Below, piece by piece: positions 23,162 through 32,817 of a stretch of 64,000 bases of DNA. Position 1 is the stretch's first letter; the number at the start of each line of letters is the position of its first letter. The position numbers and the translations under genes were made by a program. Where the stretch lies: positions 213,976 to 277,975 of the forward strand of contig NZ_BNBZ01000008.1 in NCBI RefSeq assembly GCF_014656215.1, in the 5' to 3' direction. The notes beneath the pieces are model-generated. The model was given only the letters and a program-made list of their open reading frames with translations, ran no database searches and was not told the DNA's origin. Source of the stretch: Streptomyces zaomyceticus (lineage in GTDB: Bacteria; Actinomycetota; Actinomycetes; Streptomycetales; Streptomycetaceae).

Positions 23162-26100
23162 TCACTCGGACGCGGGTGTCGTGGTGGGGCGGGCGAGCAG
23201 CCGGCGCGGATCGGCCGCCCGCGTGATCGCCGTCTCGACGGCCGTGATGCGGTCGGCGAGCAGCCCGAGGGCGGCGACCGCCCGCGTCAGCGGGTCGTCC
23301 TCGGCGCCTCCGAGCATCCTGGTGCGGGCGTGGGCGGCGATGATCTCCGCCCAGCGCTCGGCCTGAGAGACCGTCATCGTGTCGCGGATGAGCGCGAGTC
23401 GGAGGAGGTTCGCCTCGGCTTCGGTGGTGAGCGTCTGAGCCTCGGCCGTGTAGTGGTCGTCGACGACGGCGGCGAGTTCGGCGTCGTTCATCGCGGGAGC
23501 GAGGCGGGTCGTGATCTTGTTCATGTTCCGGTACGAGCCCTGGAGCCGGAAGGGCGGCTCGGTGCGGGTCGAGTCCGAGCGGGCGGCGGACGCGATGTAG
23601 GCCGCGTTGACCGCGAGGACGGTCTCACGGGCCGCGAGCAGGTGGCGCAGGACGGCGAGGACACGGTCGAGTTCGGCGGGGGCGTAGGGATGGGCGAGGC
23701 GGTCCCGGCGTGCCGTGGGGTCGTCCCCCGCCAGGCGGGTGAGCAGTTCCAGGTCGGCGCGGTCGCGTCCCGCGAGCGGGGCCAGGACGGGGTGGGACGT
23801 GAGGGCGTTCTCGACGAAGCTGAGGGCGAAGGCCGCCTCCTTGCCGCTGAGCACGTCGCCGAGGTTCCAGACGTCGGCGCGGTTGGCGAGCATGTCGGGG
23901 ATCCGGAAGCGTTCCCCCGACTCCGTGTAGGGGTTTCCCGCCATGCAGACGGCGAAGCGCTTGCCCCGCAGGTCGTGGCCGGCGAGCGTCCGGGTGGCGT
24001 CGCAGAGGGGGATGAACTTCTGGAGGAGCTCCGGTGAGCAGTGCTGGATGTCGTCCACGTACAGCAGGACGTTGTTGGCCGCCGCCAGGGCGAACGAGAT
24101 CTTCTCCAGTTCCCTGCGCGCGGCGGCGTCGGGCGCCTCGTGCGGGTCGAGCGAGGTCGTGGTCCGGCCGAGGGCGGGGCCGTCGATCCTGACCAGGAGG
24201 AGCCCGAGGCGGTCGGCGACGTACTCGATCAGGGTCGTCTTGCCGTACCCCGGCGGGGAGAGGAGCAGGAGCAGCCCGTGGGAGTCGGTGCGCCTGGCGT
24301 CGCCGGCGGCCCCTATCTGCTTGGCGAGGTTGTCGCCGATCAGGGGGAGGTAGACCTCGTCGACGAGCCGGTTGCGGACGAACGAGGACATGACCCTCGG
24401 CCGGTACTCGTCCAGCCTCAGCCGGGCGCGTTCGGCCGCGACGAGGGCGGCCCGGTTCCGCTGGTAGGCACGGAAGGCAGGCACGTCCTCCGTCGCGAAC
24501 CCGGTTGTGCTGAAAAGGAATTCATCGAGTCGCAGTTCCAACACCCCGCCCCGCACCCGTGGATGGGTACCCAGGAGGCCGGTGACCTTCGTCGTGGTGG
24601 CGGCGTCCACCACATATCGGTCGAGTTCCGGGGTGAGTTCGACGGCCACCGCCTCGACGAGCACGCCGTCGTCCAGTGGTTCGCCGCAGGCCGAGGCGTA
24701 CGCGCCCAGCCAGCCTTCGACGAGCTGCCGGCGGGCGGCGGGGTCCGTCAGGGCGGCGAGGTCGTCGTCGTAGGCCGAGCTGCCGACGGCCCTGCGGAAC
24801 TTCTCCAGGAAGGTACGCGCGGCCTCGGACACGGCGAACCCCTGCGGCCCCGAGGCCAGTTCCTCCAGGAGATACGCGGCGGCCGCCGCGTCTCCGGTCT
24901 CGGCGGCCAGCTCGTGCCGGAGCCCGTCGACGGACGAGGCGGCTCCGAAGAGGTCCCGGGCGCGGGACAGGGAGACCGCCCGGCGGGTCCACTGCTCCCG
25001 GGCACCGGCCGCGGGGACGCCCGCCCAGAAGATCTGCGCCGTCGCCCGTGCCTCCGCCCGGTGGCCGAGCGGCCCGGCGTTCTCCCTCAGCGCGAGCACG
25101 GCTTCGAGGATGAGGAGCGCGTCGTGGTCGTGGACGCCTCGCTCGTATCCCTCGTCGTAGGCGGCGGACGCGGTTCTGCGCACGAGCCGGGCCAGGGACC
25201 TCTCCGAACCGTCGGCCCCGTCCGCTCCGTCCCCGGGGTCACCCGGTTCTCCGGTGCCTCCGGGGTCCGTCGGGCCCCCGGGGCCCCCGCCCGCCAGGGC
25301 GTCGGCGCCGTACTCGGCGAGGAGGCGGGCCGCCAGGTACTCCGAGCGGTAGACCTCGGGCGACTCGGACGGGAGCGTGCGGGCCCAGTACGGCCGGGTC
25401 GCGGCGAAGTCGGGGTCTTCCACGGGGGCGCGGTAGTCCGTACCGGTGACGGCGAAGGCAAGGGTGTCCCCGTACGGGACGAGTGTCAGCTCGGTGGCCT
25501 GCCGGTTGACGGCGAAGTGGTGCCGGCCGAGCCGGACGGTGTCGCCGCCGTCGGAGAACAGGTCGGTACGGTCCCGCAGCGCACGCCCGGCCTCCTGGCG
25601 GGCGGCGGTGAGCCGGCCCTCCAGCTCCTCCGCCCTGACCCGGTCGCCGAGCTCGCGGAGCTGCGCGCCGGTGCGGCGGACCCTGGCGACCATGGGGTCG
25701 GAGGCGAAGTACGTGTGCACCTCGTCCGGGCTTCCCAGGTCCGAGGCCCGTCGGGTGATCGCCTCGAGCACCCGGACCGCCGAGTCCGCCAGGCGTTCCG
25801 CACGCCGGGCGCGGGCGTCCTGGAGCGACTGCTTGCGTGCGGCGAAGGCGTCGTGGATCTCGGCGCGCCGCTCGGCGACGTCGGCGAGGAATCCGTCGTG
25901 CTCGGCGAACCGGGATTCGAGGTTCTCCAGCTGGAGCAGCAGACGGGCGAGCTGGTCGTCGCAGTGCTCGGGGGTGTCGGACGCCGTCAGGGCGCCGGTG
26001 ACGGTCTGACCGAGCAGGGCGAGTTCGGCGGCGAACTCGGCCCGGCCCTCGCCCTCGAGGAGCTCCGCGCGCCGTGCGCCGAGGACGGCGCCGGCGCGGT

Positions 26101-28159
26101 TGGCCGCGCCCAGGACTCCGGCGATCCGCTCCAGGATCGAGGTGCGGACGGTGGCGTCACCGACGTCGAGGCCGGCCACGATCTCGCTCAGGGTGCGCAG
26201 CCCGGTGGTCAGGGCCTCGAGCCGCTCGCCGACGGGTCCCGCCTCGGCGACGGTGGCCAGCGCTCCGGCCTCGGCCTCGATCCGGCCCACCTCGGTGTGC
26301 TGGACGGCGAAGGCGTCGTCGCCCCGGAGAAGGGCGACGGCCCGCCGTGCCGCCGAGGTGATGTCGCCCTCGACGTCCCGGGCGAGGGCGTCGATGGCTG
26401 CGGTGTCGGCGTACCGCATCTCCTTGAGGGTGATCAACCGTCCTTGGGCACGCCGGAGTTCGGTGATCCGCGCGATCCACTCCTCGGCGGTGGCGGGCAT
26501 CTCGCTGCGGACGAGCCGGACGAGCCTGCCGACGCGCTGCCCGGCTTCCTCCAGGGCCTCGGCCGCCTGCCGGGTCAGGGCGGTCACGGTCGCGAACTCG
26601 CCGAGAACCTGCTCGGCGGTGGCGCGCACCTCGCCGAGGGGTGTACGGAGGTCCCCGGCCTCCGGGGAGCCCAGCCAGTGGTGGGCGTCGCCCGCGCGGA
26701 CGGAGGCGGTGACGAGTGCCTCGTACACCTCCCGGCTCGGGCTCGACTCGGTGGCCTGCCGGGCGATCGACAGGCAGTCGGAGATGCCCCGGACGAGGTC
26801 CGCGTTGCCGATCCGGGCCAGCGCCCCCTCCCCCGTACCGCTCGCGTGGGCGTGGGTGTCGGCGACGTACGGAGTGCGCCAGATCTGTACGGGGTGGACT
26901 CGGCCCGGCTCGCCGGTGGTGGTGCGCAGCACGAGCATCGTGCCGTCCTCGAAGAGCGCGTACCCGCCGCAGGTGAGCGGGGCCGCGATCTCCTTGCGGA
27001 TGAGGTTGTACGGCAGGAGGAGGAAGCTGCCTTCGCGCTGGTCGTGGAAGACGTGGAGGAGGTCCTCGCCGTCGGGCGACCGGACCACCCGCTCGAAGGC
27101 GGGCCCGTCGGCCCCGGCGGGGCCGAGCGTCCCGGTGGCGGGGACCTTCCCGGTGCCGGAGGTCTTGCCGCTTCCGGAGGTCTCCGCCGTGGCGAACGTC
27201 CTGACCGTGCCGGAGCCGAGGCAGTATCCGCCGGGGAACACGATCCCTTCGTCCCCGGGCAGCCGAAGGCAGGCCTGCCCGATGCCGTCCACCCTGGTCA
27301 CGGCCCCGGTCGGCGTGTTGACGACGAGGTGGCGGTACGCCTCCTCCTTGTACGGGCGGACGCGCACCAGGAGCAGATGCCCCACGACGGCGTACGAGAC
27401 GTCGGCGTCGGCCAGGGACTGCAGGGGCTCGTCGACCGGCTCGGCGTAGACGCCCTCGTCCGTCTCGGTGTCGTTCTCGGTCTTGACCGTCAGCGTGCCG
27501 CCGGCCGTGGCGAGGAAGACACGGCCGCCGAGCGAGATGTGCGGGGTGCGGCCGGGTACGTGGTCGTCGCGGGTCGTCCCGATCCAGTCGACGTCGTGCG
27601 ACGGCGGCAGGACGTGATCGCGTTCTCCGCGCGCGTCCAGGAACGCCGTCTCGCCCGACGGACCGACCGACCACCGCAGGACCCGGAGGTCGTCGGCCTG
27701 CTCCCCGACCCGGAAGACCGCGAGGATGCGGCCCTCCACACGGCGCAGGCGCACCAGGCGCGCACCCCTGAAGTAGCGGTGGAGCGCCGTGAACTCCCTT
27801 ACGAACCCGGGGTCGTCGAGGAGTCCGGGGACGGCGTCGTCGGCCAGCGGGTTCAGGTCGCGGTCGTACAGGGTGAAGACCTCGGCGACCGGCCGCTCGG
27901 CGTTCCCCGCGGCGGGCGGCGTGTGACAGCCGAGGAGCAGGATGCCGTCGTGCCCCTCCCCGACGGCGACGACGTCCCGCGGCACCCCGTTGCGCTCGGT
28001 GAGCAGCCGGCCGGTGCCGGTGAGGTCGAGCTCGCCGGAGCCGAACTCGGCCGTGCGGGCCCGGTTCAACGCCTCTGCGCGCCGGGCCAGTTCGGCGGCC
28101 TGTCCGGCCAGCCGGTTGCGCAGCACGGCGTACGTGTCCTGGTCGATTCCGGCGCTCAT
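23162..28159 (-). CDS. Giant AAA+ ATPase ('DNA repair ATPase' type), flotillin partner
   Basis: The protein has 1665 residues. Residues ~1-480 read as beta-strand repeats (FTLYDRDLNPLADD, HISLGGRVFLATAGG, VVGHLLLVRVRPY) consistent with a beta-propeller. Residues ~500-950 are mainly helical with long coiled coils. A C-terminal AAA+ module has Walker A GYGKTT near residue 1303 and Walker B LLYVDDIQ near 1368, followed by a sensor-like region (VCMAGNPYTES). No membrane segment or signal is seen, so it is cytoplasmic. The ATG was chosen for the GGGGAG site upstream. Proteins of this shape are often called DNA repair ATPases, but I see no nuclease or DNA-binding motif. It follows the flotillin gene on the same strand, separated by a hairpin. 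Confidence 0.8.
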   Translation of the reverse strand: MSAGIDQDTYAVLRNRLAGQAAELARRAEALNRARTAEFGSGELDLTGTGRLLTERNGVPRDVVAVGEGHDGILLLGCHTPPAAGNAERPVAEVFTLYDRDLNPLADDAVPGLLDDPGFVREFTALHRYFRGARLVRLRRVEGRILAVFRVGEQADDLRVLRWSVGPSGETAFLDARGERDHVLPPSHDVDWIGTTRDDHVPGRTPHISLGGRVFLATAGGTLTVKTENDTETDEGVYAEPVDEPLQSLADADVSYAVVGHLLLVRVRPYKEEAYRHLVVNTPTGAVTRVDGIGQACLRLPGDEGIVFPGGYCLGSGTVRTFATAETSGSGKTSGTGKVPATGTLGPAGADGPAFERVVRSPDGEDLLHVFHDQREGSFLLLPYNLIRKEIAAPLTCGGYALFEDGTMLVLRTTTGEPGRVHPVQIWRTPYVADTHAHASGTGEGALARIGNADLVRGISDCLSIARQATESSPSREVYEALVTASVRAGDAHHWLGSPEAGDLRTPLGEVRATAEQVLGEFATVTALTRQAAEALEEAGQRVGRLVRLVRSEMPATAEEWIARITELRRAQGRLITLKEMRYADTAAIDALARDVEGDITSAARRAVALLRGDDAFAVQHTEVGRIEAEAGALATVAEAGPVGERLEALTTGLRTLSEIVAGLDVGDATVRTSILERIAGVLGAANRAGAVLGARRAELLEGEGRAEFAAELALLGQTVTGALTASDTPEHCDDQLARLLLQLENLESRFAEHDGFLADVAERRAEIHDAFAARKQSLQDARARRAERLADSAVRVLEAITRRASDLGSPDEVHTYFASDPMVARVRRTGAQLRELGDRVRAEELEGRLTAARQEAGRALRDRTDLFSDGGDTVRLGRHHFAVNRQATELTLVPYGDTLAFAVTGTDYRAPVEDPDFAATRPYWARTLPSESPEVYRSEYLAARLLAEYGADALAGGGPGGPTDPGGTGEPGDPGDGADGADGSERSLARLVRRTASAAYDEGYERGVHDHDALLILEAVLALRENAGPLGHRAEARATAQIFWAGVPAAGAREQWTRRAVSLSRARDLFGAASSVDGLRHELAAETGDAAAAAYLLEELASGPQGFAVSEAARTFLEKFRRAVGSSAYDDDLAALTDPAARRQLVEGWLGAYASACGEPLDDGVLVEAVAVELTPELDRYVVDAATTTKVTGLLGTHPRVRGGVLELRLDEFLFSTTGFATEDVPAFRAYQRNRAALVAAERARLRLDEYRPRVMSSFVRNRLVDEVYLPLIGDNLAKQIGAAGDARRTDSHGLLLLLSPPGYGKTTLIEYVADRLGLLLVRIDGPALGRTTTSLDPHEAPDAAARRELEKISFALAAANNVLLYVDDIQHCSPELLQKFIPLCDATRTLAGHDLRGKRFAVCMAGNPYTESGERFRIPDMLANRADVWNLGDVLSGKEAAFALSFVENALTSHPVLAPLAGRDRADLELLTRLAGDDPTARRDRLAHPYAPAELDRVLAVLRHLLAARETVLAVNAAYIASAARSDSTRTEPPFRLQGSYRNMNKITTRLAPAMNDAELAAVVDDHYTAEAQTLTTEAEANLLRLALIRDTMTVSQAERWAEIIAAHARTRMLGGAEDDPLTRAVAALGLLADRITAVETAITRAADPRRLLARPTTTPASE

Positions 28160-28213
28160 CCGGCTCTGCTCCCCTGTGATGGTCCGCTCCGCGGTGCTGT
28201 GATGGATGGGGGT

Positions 28214-28259
28214 CCGGTGCCGTGGACTCCCCCCGGGCAGGGGGAGTCCACGGCACCGG
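28214..28259. terminator. Perfect 20-bp stem-loop between flotillin and ATPase genes
   Basis: The arms at 28214-28233 and 28240-28259 are exact reverse complements with a six-base loop. It lies 43 bp after the flotillin stop (minus strand) and 55 bp before the ATPase start. It should end or attenuate the flotillin transcript, so the ATPase may be expressed at a lower level or from its own promoter. Confidence 0.8.
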
Positions 28260-28301
28260 CCCCTTGGTGACCGCACCCCCGTGGCGGTCAGCTCTCGACG
28301 G

Positions 28302-30356
28302 TCAGCTCTTGATCGCGCCGTTGAGGGCGGCGGTGTGGCCCGCCCCGGCGCCGGTACCGCCCGCCTCCACGCCCGCGCTGCCCGCCCGGCCGGCCTGTCC
28401 CGCGTCGAGCACACCCGACCTCATGACCTTCGCCAGCAGCGCGGAGACGCTGAGGTTCTGTACATCGGCGCTGGACAGCGAGCCCAGGACCTTCGTGAGG
28501 TCCTCGGTGAAGGAACCCTCGCCGTCCAGCCAGGGGCCCGCGAGGGCCTGAGCGGTCCGGGAGTGGTCCATGAAGCCGTCGACGGACTTGCCGAGGGCGA
28601 TCGACTGGACGAGACGGTCGAGGAAGACGGACTCGCCGCCGACGATGTTGATGTCGGCGTGCTCCAGACCGGTGGCCAGGACGGTCGCCTGGGCCTCGGC
28701 GACCTGCCGCTGCACCTCCAGACCGGCGAGCCGGATGTCCTTCTCCGCCTCCAGCCGGAGCCGGTACTCCTCGTGGGCACGGGAGGCCTCGTCGAGCGCG
28801 GCCATCGCCGCCGCCTTCTCGGTCAGACCGGCGGCCTCCGCCTTCAGCTTCTCGCCGATCGCGGCCGCCTCCGCGAGGGCCTGCTCGCGGTTGCCGACGG
28901 CCTCGGCACGCATCCGCGCCTCGGTCGCCCCGGCCTCCGCACGGCCCGTCTTCTCGATGGCGTCGGCCTCCTTCTCCCGGACCTGCACCGCCGCGAGCCC
29001 CTCGGCCGCCGCCTGCGCCTGCACGCCCTCGGCGAGGCGGATCTTGGCACGGGCCTCCATGTCGGCGGCCCTGTTGCGGGCCTCGGCCAGGGTGAGCTCC
29101 TCGGCGGCCCGGTGCACCGCGGCCTGCTCCGCCGCCTCCGCCGCCTTGATGTCCTTGACGAGCCTCTCCTGTGCCTCCGCCTCGGCCGCGATCACGATCG
29201 CCTGCCGGGTGCGCTCGGCCTCCTCGACCGTACGGAGCCGCTTGATGGACTCCTCCTGCTCGGCGACCGTACGGTCCACCGCGATCCGCTCGCGGATCAC
29301 CTCCGCGATGTCCCGGCGCTCCGACTCCACCTCCTTCTCCGCCGAGATACGGGTCAGCTCCGTCTCCCGGTCGCGGGCGATGACCTCCAGGAGACGGTCC
29401 TTCTCGATCCGCTCGTTCTCGACGGCGATGACCCGCTCACGGTTCTTCTGCGCGACGGCGACCTCGCGGGCCTGGTTCTCCCGCTGGATGCCGAGCTGCT
29501 CCTCGGTCCTGAGGAACGCGCTCTGCGCCCGCAACCGCTCCTCCTCCACCACCCGGGCCGTCTCGGCCTCCTCGCGGGCGCGGACCGTGTCGATCTCCCG
29601 CTTCTGCTTGATCTCCGCGTCCGCCTGACGCCGTTCCAGCTCGAGGATGGCCTCGCGGGCGTCGACGTTCTGGCGGGTGATCTCCTTCTGCTCGTGCTGG
29701 CGGAACTCGTTCGTACGGACGTTCTCGACGGCGGTCAGTTCGGTGATCTTGCGGATGCCCTGGGCGTCGAGGATGTTGCCGGGGTCGAGCTGGGTGAGCG
29801 GGGTCTGCTCCAGGTAGTCGATCGCCGCGTCCTCCAGGCTGTAGCCGTTGAGGTCGATGCCGATGATCTCGATGATCCTGAAGCGCAGTTCCTCCCGCTT
29901 GGTGTAGAGGTCGGTGAAGTCGAGCTGCTTGCCGACCGTCTTGAGCGCCTCGGAGAACTTGGCGTTGAACAGCTCCTGCAGGGTGGCCTTGTCACTCGCC
30001 CGCTCGGTGCCGATGGCCTGGGCGACCTTGATGACGTCGTCCACGGTCTTGTTGACCCGGACGAAGAACGAGATCCGGATGTCGGCACGGATGTTGTCCC
30101 GGCAGATCAGCCCGTCGCGTCCGGTGCGGGAGATCTCGATGGTCTTCACCGAGATGTCCATCACCTCGGCCTTGTGCAGGACAGGCAGCACGATCTGTCC
30201 GGTGAAGGTCACGTCGACCTTCCGCATCTTGGAGACGATCAGGGCCTTGCCCTGCTCCACCTTCCGGAACAGCCGGGTGACCACGAAGAGGAGAGCGACG
30301 GTGACGATCAGGACGACGGCGACGAACACGCCGATGCCCGCGGTCAGGAAATCCAT
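28302..30356 (-). CDS. Flotillin/SPFH (band 7) family protein
   Basis: The protein has 684 residues. One N-terminal membrane segment (GVFVAVVLIVTVALLFVVT) anchors it. The SPFH domain (residues ~30-210) includes KVEQGKALIVSKMRKVDVTF, DNIRADIRISFFVRVN and TKREELRFRIIEIIGIDLNGY. Residues ~225-560 form a very long Ala/Glu/Arg-rich coiled coil typical of flotillins, and the C-terminus has GGESVFLDRLVQSIALGKSVDGF, a segment common to YqiK-like flotillins. It should assemble into ring-like microdomains on the membrane. The adjacent AAA ATPase is a recurrent partner in actinomycetes. The last ~30 residues are Gly/Ala-rich. Confidence 0.9.
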   Translation of the reverse strand: MDFLTAGIGVFVAVVLIVTVALLFVVTRLFRKVEQGKALIVSKMRKVDVTFTGQIVLPVLHKAEVMDISVKTIEISRTGRDGLICRDNIRADIRISFFVRVNKTVDDVIKVAQAIGTERASDKATLQELFNAKFSEALKTVGKQLDFTDLYTKREELRFRIIEIIGIDLNGYSLEDAAIDYLEQTPLTQLDPGNILDAQGIRKITELTAVENVRTNEFRQHEQKEITRQNVDAREAILELERRQADAEIKQKREIDTVRAREEAETARVVEEERLRAQSAFLRTEEQLGIQRENQAREVAVAQKNRERVIAVENERIEKDRLLEVIARDRETELTRISAEKEVESERRDIAEVIRERIAVDRTVAEQEESIKRLRTVEEAERTRQAIVIAAEAEAQERLVKDIKAAEAAEQAAVHRAAEELTLAEARNRAADMEARAKIRLAEGVQAQAAAEGLAAVQVREKEADAIEKTGRAEAGATEARMRAEAVGNREQALAEAAAIGEKLKAEAAGLTEKAAAMAALDEASRAHEEYRLRLEAEKDIRLAGLEVQRQVAEAQATVLATGLEHADINIVGGESVFLDRLVQSIALGKSVDGFMDHSRTAQALAGPWLDGEGSFTEDLTKVLGSLSSADVQNLSVSALLAKVMRSGVLDAGQAGRAGSAGVEAGGTGAGAGHTAALNGAIKS

Positions 30357-30990
30357 GAGAGAACCCCGTGTCGATGGAGGCGGTCGATGGAGGAGAGGGG
30401 AAGCGGAGAAGGAAGGGGAAAGGTGCCTGGCTCGCGCGGCATGAAGGCACGGACCGGCGACAGCCGGAGCGAGAGGAGAGGATCCTTCGCGGCGGGCGGC
30501 GCCTCGTGGGGGAGCGCCCGGAGGAACCGGTGGCCCGACTACGCGGACGCGGTCACGTGGCGTGGACCGGGAGGCACTGCCGGCAGCGCCCGTTCATCGG
30601 GGACCAGCTTGGCGAGCAGCGGCACGAGGGAGAAGGCGAGGAGCGGGCCGCCGGGGTCGACCGGACCCCTCGGGCCCATCTGAGCAACCCGGCGGACCGG
30701 TTCGGCCCGACCGGCCCGGCCGAGGGCGGGGAAACCGAGGGAAGGGCCGAGAAGCTCTCGCATGGCTCGCTCCCCCCGTCTCCCCACGATTTCCGACTAC
30801 CGGCATCGGGGCCGCGCCCACGTCCTGCCGTCACACCATTCTCCGCCATGGATGCGGCTTCGGTCATTGCCGTGATCCAGCAGTCCTTAACGCCTTCTTG
30901 ATGCCGGTGCCGAGCACTCGCGAGCCGCGTGGGACGCTGGGGACGCACGTCAGGAACTCGTCACGACGTGCCGGAGGACGGGGAGGGGCC
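30357..30990. other. 634-bp region upstream of flotillin and PucR regulator
   Basis: This divergent interval should hold the promoters of the flotillin (minus) and the regulator (plus). The left third is purine-rich (GGAGAGGGGAAGCGGAGAAGG-like). The right part is AT-richer, with CCATTCTCCGCCATGG and TCCTTAACGCC near 30885. A possible 74-residue minus-strand gene is listed separately. Confidence 0.5.
30539..30763 (-). CDS. Possible small protein of unknown function (weak)
   Basis: A 74-residue frame begins MRELLGPSLGFPALGRAG and contains the hydrophobic run LLAFSLVPLLAKLVP. Its ATG has GGGGGGAG six bases upstream, which is why I list it. About 80% of its third positions are G or C, lower than typical here. 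I recognise no family, and it may be noncoding. If real, it would lie upstream of the flotillin gene on the same strand. Confidence 0.3.
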   Translation of the reverse strand: MRELLGPSLGFPALGRAGRAEPVRRVAQMGPRGPVDPGGPLLAFSLVPLLAKLVPDERALPAVPPGPRHVTASA

Positions 30991-32067
30991 GTGACGGAGC
31001 AGGGCGCGGCGGAACGGAATGCCGCAGCGGACCATCTGGAGGGATACGCGGAGATCCTGACGGGCGTGAGCGCGACCGGCCGCAGGCTCACCCGTGAGGA
31101 GCGGGACGCGCTGCGGTCCCGCGGGGAACGGGCGGCGGAGGCCGGCATCGGGCTGCGCGCCCTCGTCCGGGCTCATCTCTCGGCCGCTCAGCGCGTCCTC
31201 CCCGATCTGTCGCCCGGTGCCGCCGGGCATCTCCTGAGCGCCGTCGAGCAGGCCGTCGACGTCTTCGCCGAAGGCCACGAGCGGGCACAGCGCCTGGCCA
31301 TCCGTCAGCAGGAGGCGGCACGGCGGGAGTTCATCGACGACCTGCTGCTCGGTCGCAGCGACCTCGGCCGGACAGCCGAGCGGGCCGAACGCTTCGGGCT
31401 GCTCCTCTCCCATGCCCACGCGGTGGCCGTCGCCCAGGGGCGGGAGCCGTACAGCGACGGTTACGAGGTCACCCGTACCGTCGAGTCCTCGCTCGTCGCC
31501 CGGTTCGGCAACCGCCGCATCCTCCTCACCACCAAGGACGGCCGGCTGATCTGCGTCGCGCCCGCCGACGAACCCGACGTGCTCGCCCACTTCGCCAAGC
31601 AGGCGTACGCCGCGACCGACGGCGGCCAGGTCGCCGTCGGCAGACCCCATCCGGGCCCGGGCGGGGTCGTCCACTCGTACGAGGAAGCCCTCAACGCCCT
31701 CGACCTCGCAGCCCGCATGGACCTGGACGACCCGGTCCTGTACGCCGCCGACCTCCTGGTCTACCCCGTCCTGACCCGGGACCGGCAGGCCATGGCCGAC
31801 CTCGTACGCACCGTACTCGGTCCCCTCCAGGAAGCGCGGGGCGGCGCCCGCCCCCTGCTGGAGACCCTCGCCGCCTACTTCGACACCGGTTGCGTCAGCG
31901 CACAGGCGGCGCGCCGACTGAGCCTGAGCGTGCGCGCCATGACGTACCGCCTCGCCCGCATCCACCGTCTCACCGGCTCGGACCCCACCGACCCCGTCCA
32001 GCGGTACGCCCTCCAGACGGCCGTGATCGGCGCCCGGCTCCTCGACTGGCCCGACCAGCCGCTGTGA
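30991..32067 (+). CDS. PucR/CdaR-type transcriptional regulator
   Basis: The protein has 358 residues. The C-terminal ~60 residues, LLETLAAYFDTGCVSAQAARRLSLSVRAMTYRL-type, form the helix-turn-helix of the PucR family (HTH_30), with the usual VQRYALQTAVIGARLL after it. The central part (residues ~150-280) resembles the GGDEF-like linker domain of CdaR proteins, and the N-terminal ~120 residues are helical, resembling the RsbT co-antagonist-like N-terminus. The GTG start has GGGGAGGGG directly upstream. The regulated genes are unknown; the divergent flotillin operon is one option. Confidence 0.85.
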   Translation: MTEQGAAERNAAADHLEGYAEILTGVSATGRRLTREERDALRSRGERAAEAGIGLRALVRAHLSAAQRVLPDLSPGAAGHLLSAVEQAVDVFAEGHERAQRLAIRQQEAARREFIDDLLLGRSDLGRTAERAERFGLLLSHAHAVAVAQGREPYSDGYEVTRTVESSLVARFGNRRILLTTKDGRLICVAPADEPDVLAHFAKQAYAATDGGQVAVGRPHPGPGGVVHSYEEALNALDLAARMDLDDPVLYAADLLVYPVLTRDRQAMADLVRTVLGPLQEARGGARPLLETLAAYFDTGCVSAQAARRLSLSVRAMTYRLARIHRLTGSDPTDPVQRYALQTAVIGARLLDWPDQPL

Positions 32068-32072
32068 GCCGG

Positions 32073-32687
32073 TCATCGCTTCGGCGGCGGTCTCTCGCCG
32101 TCGGCGTGGCGGAGGCAGGAGGCGACGACCACCAGGGGCCATACCGACTGGACGCAGGTCACGAGCCGTTCGACGACCCCGGCGACGCCGGCGGAGCCCG
32201 GCCGGTTCATCTCGACGAGGAACCAGAGTGCGCCGAGGCCCATCAGAAGGGTCGCGAGGACGGAGGGCGCCAGCCGTAGTCCCCACGGCACGGCGCCACC
32301 GCGTTCGGCGGCCAGTACCGGCCAGACGGCGAGCAGGGCGAAGCCGACCGCGGCGACCGCCCCGTGGTTCAGCGACCCCCCGCTCCTCGGCACCGGGACC
32401 ACCGCCACCACCAGCGCCGCCACACCACCGCCGGCGAGCGCCACCCGCCCGGCGGGCGCGGCGGGTCGCAGCCACCAGGCGGTGAGCAGGTGACAGACGC
32501 CCAGGGCGAGGAACGCTCCGGTCATGACCCAGGACCCCGCGGCCCCGTAGGCCGCGAGGACGCTGATCGTCTGCGTGACGGGATCGTAGCCGGGACCCTC
32601 GAGGAGCGCCGCGATGGTCCAGCCTCCGATCAACAGGGCGGGAGCAGACCCCGAGGACAGCAGGGCCCACCTGGGAACGGATCGCAT
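32073..32687 (-). CDS. DUF998 family membrane protein
   Basis: The protein has 204 residues and about six membrane segments: LIGGWTIAALLEGPGYDP, AAGSWVMTGAFLALGVCHLL, VALAGGGVAALVVAVVPV, AVAAVGFALLAVWPVLAA and others. GYDPVTQTISVLAAYGAAG matches the conserved YDPxxxxISxLxxxG region of DUF998. The role is unknown. It is convergent with the PucR regulator gene, with only five bases between the stops. Confidence 0.8.
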   Translation of the reverse strand: MRSVPRWALLSSGSAPALLIGGWTIAALLEGPGYDPVTQTISVLAAYGAAGSWVMTGAFLALGVCHLLTAWWLRPAAPAGRVALAGGGVAALVVAVVPVPRSGGSLNHGAVAAVGFALLAVWPVLAAERGGAVPWGLRLAPSVLATLLMGLGALWFLVEMNRPGSAGVAGVVERLVTCVQSVWPLVVVASCLRHADGERPPPKR

Positions 32688-32817
32688 CGGTCCACGGTAG
32701 GACGGCGGATTCCCTCCCCCTCGCGTACACGGCCGACCGGCCGAAACGTTCACTCGGAGGTCGACGCCGGCCCGAGGGACCTGCCCGTCAGGCTGTCCTT
32801 TCCGGCTGCCCCGTCGG

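Noticed and set aside
24041..28270. 1409-codon plus-strand open frame over the AAA ATPase gene
   Set aside because: The minus strand has Walker A and B motifs and a good ribosome site; the other frame is a compositional shadow.
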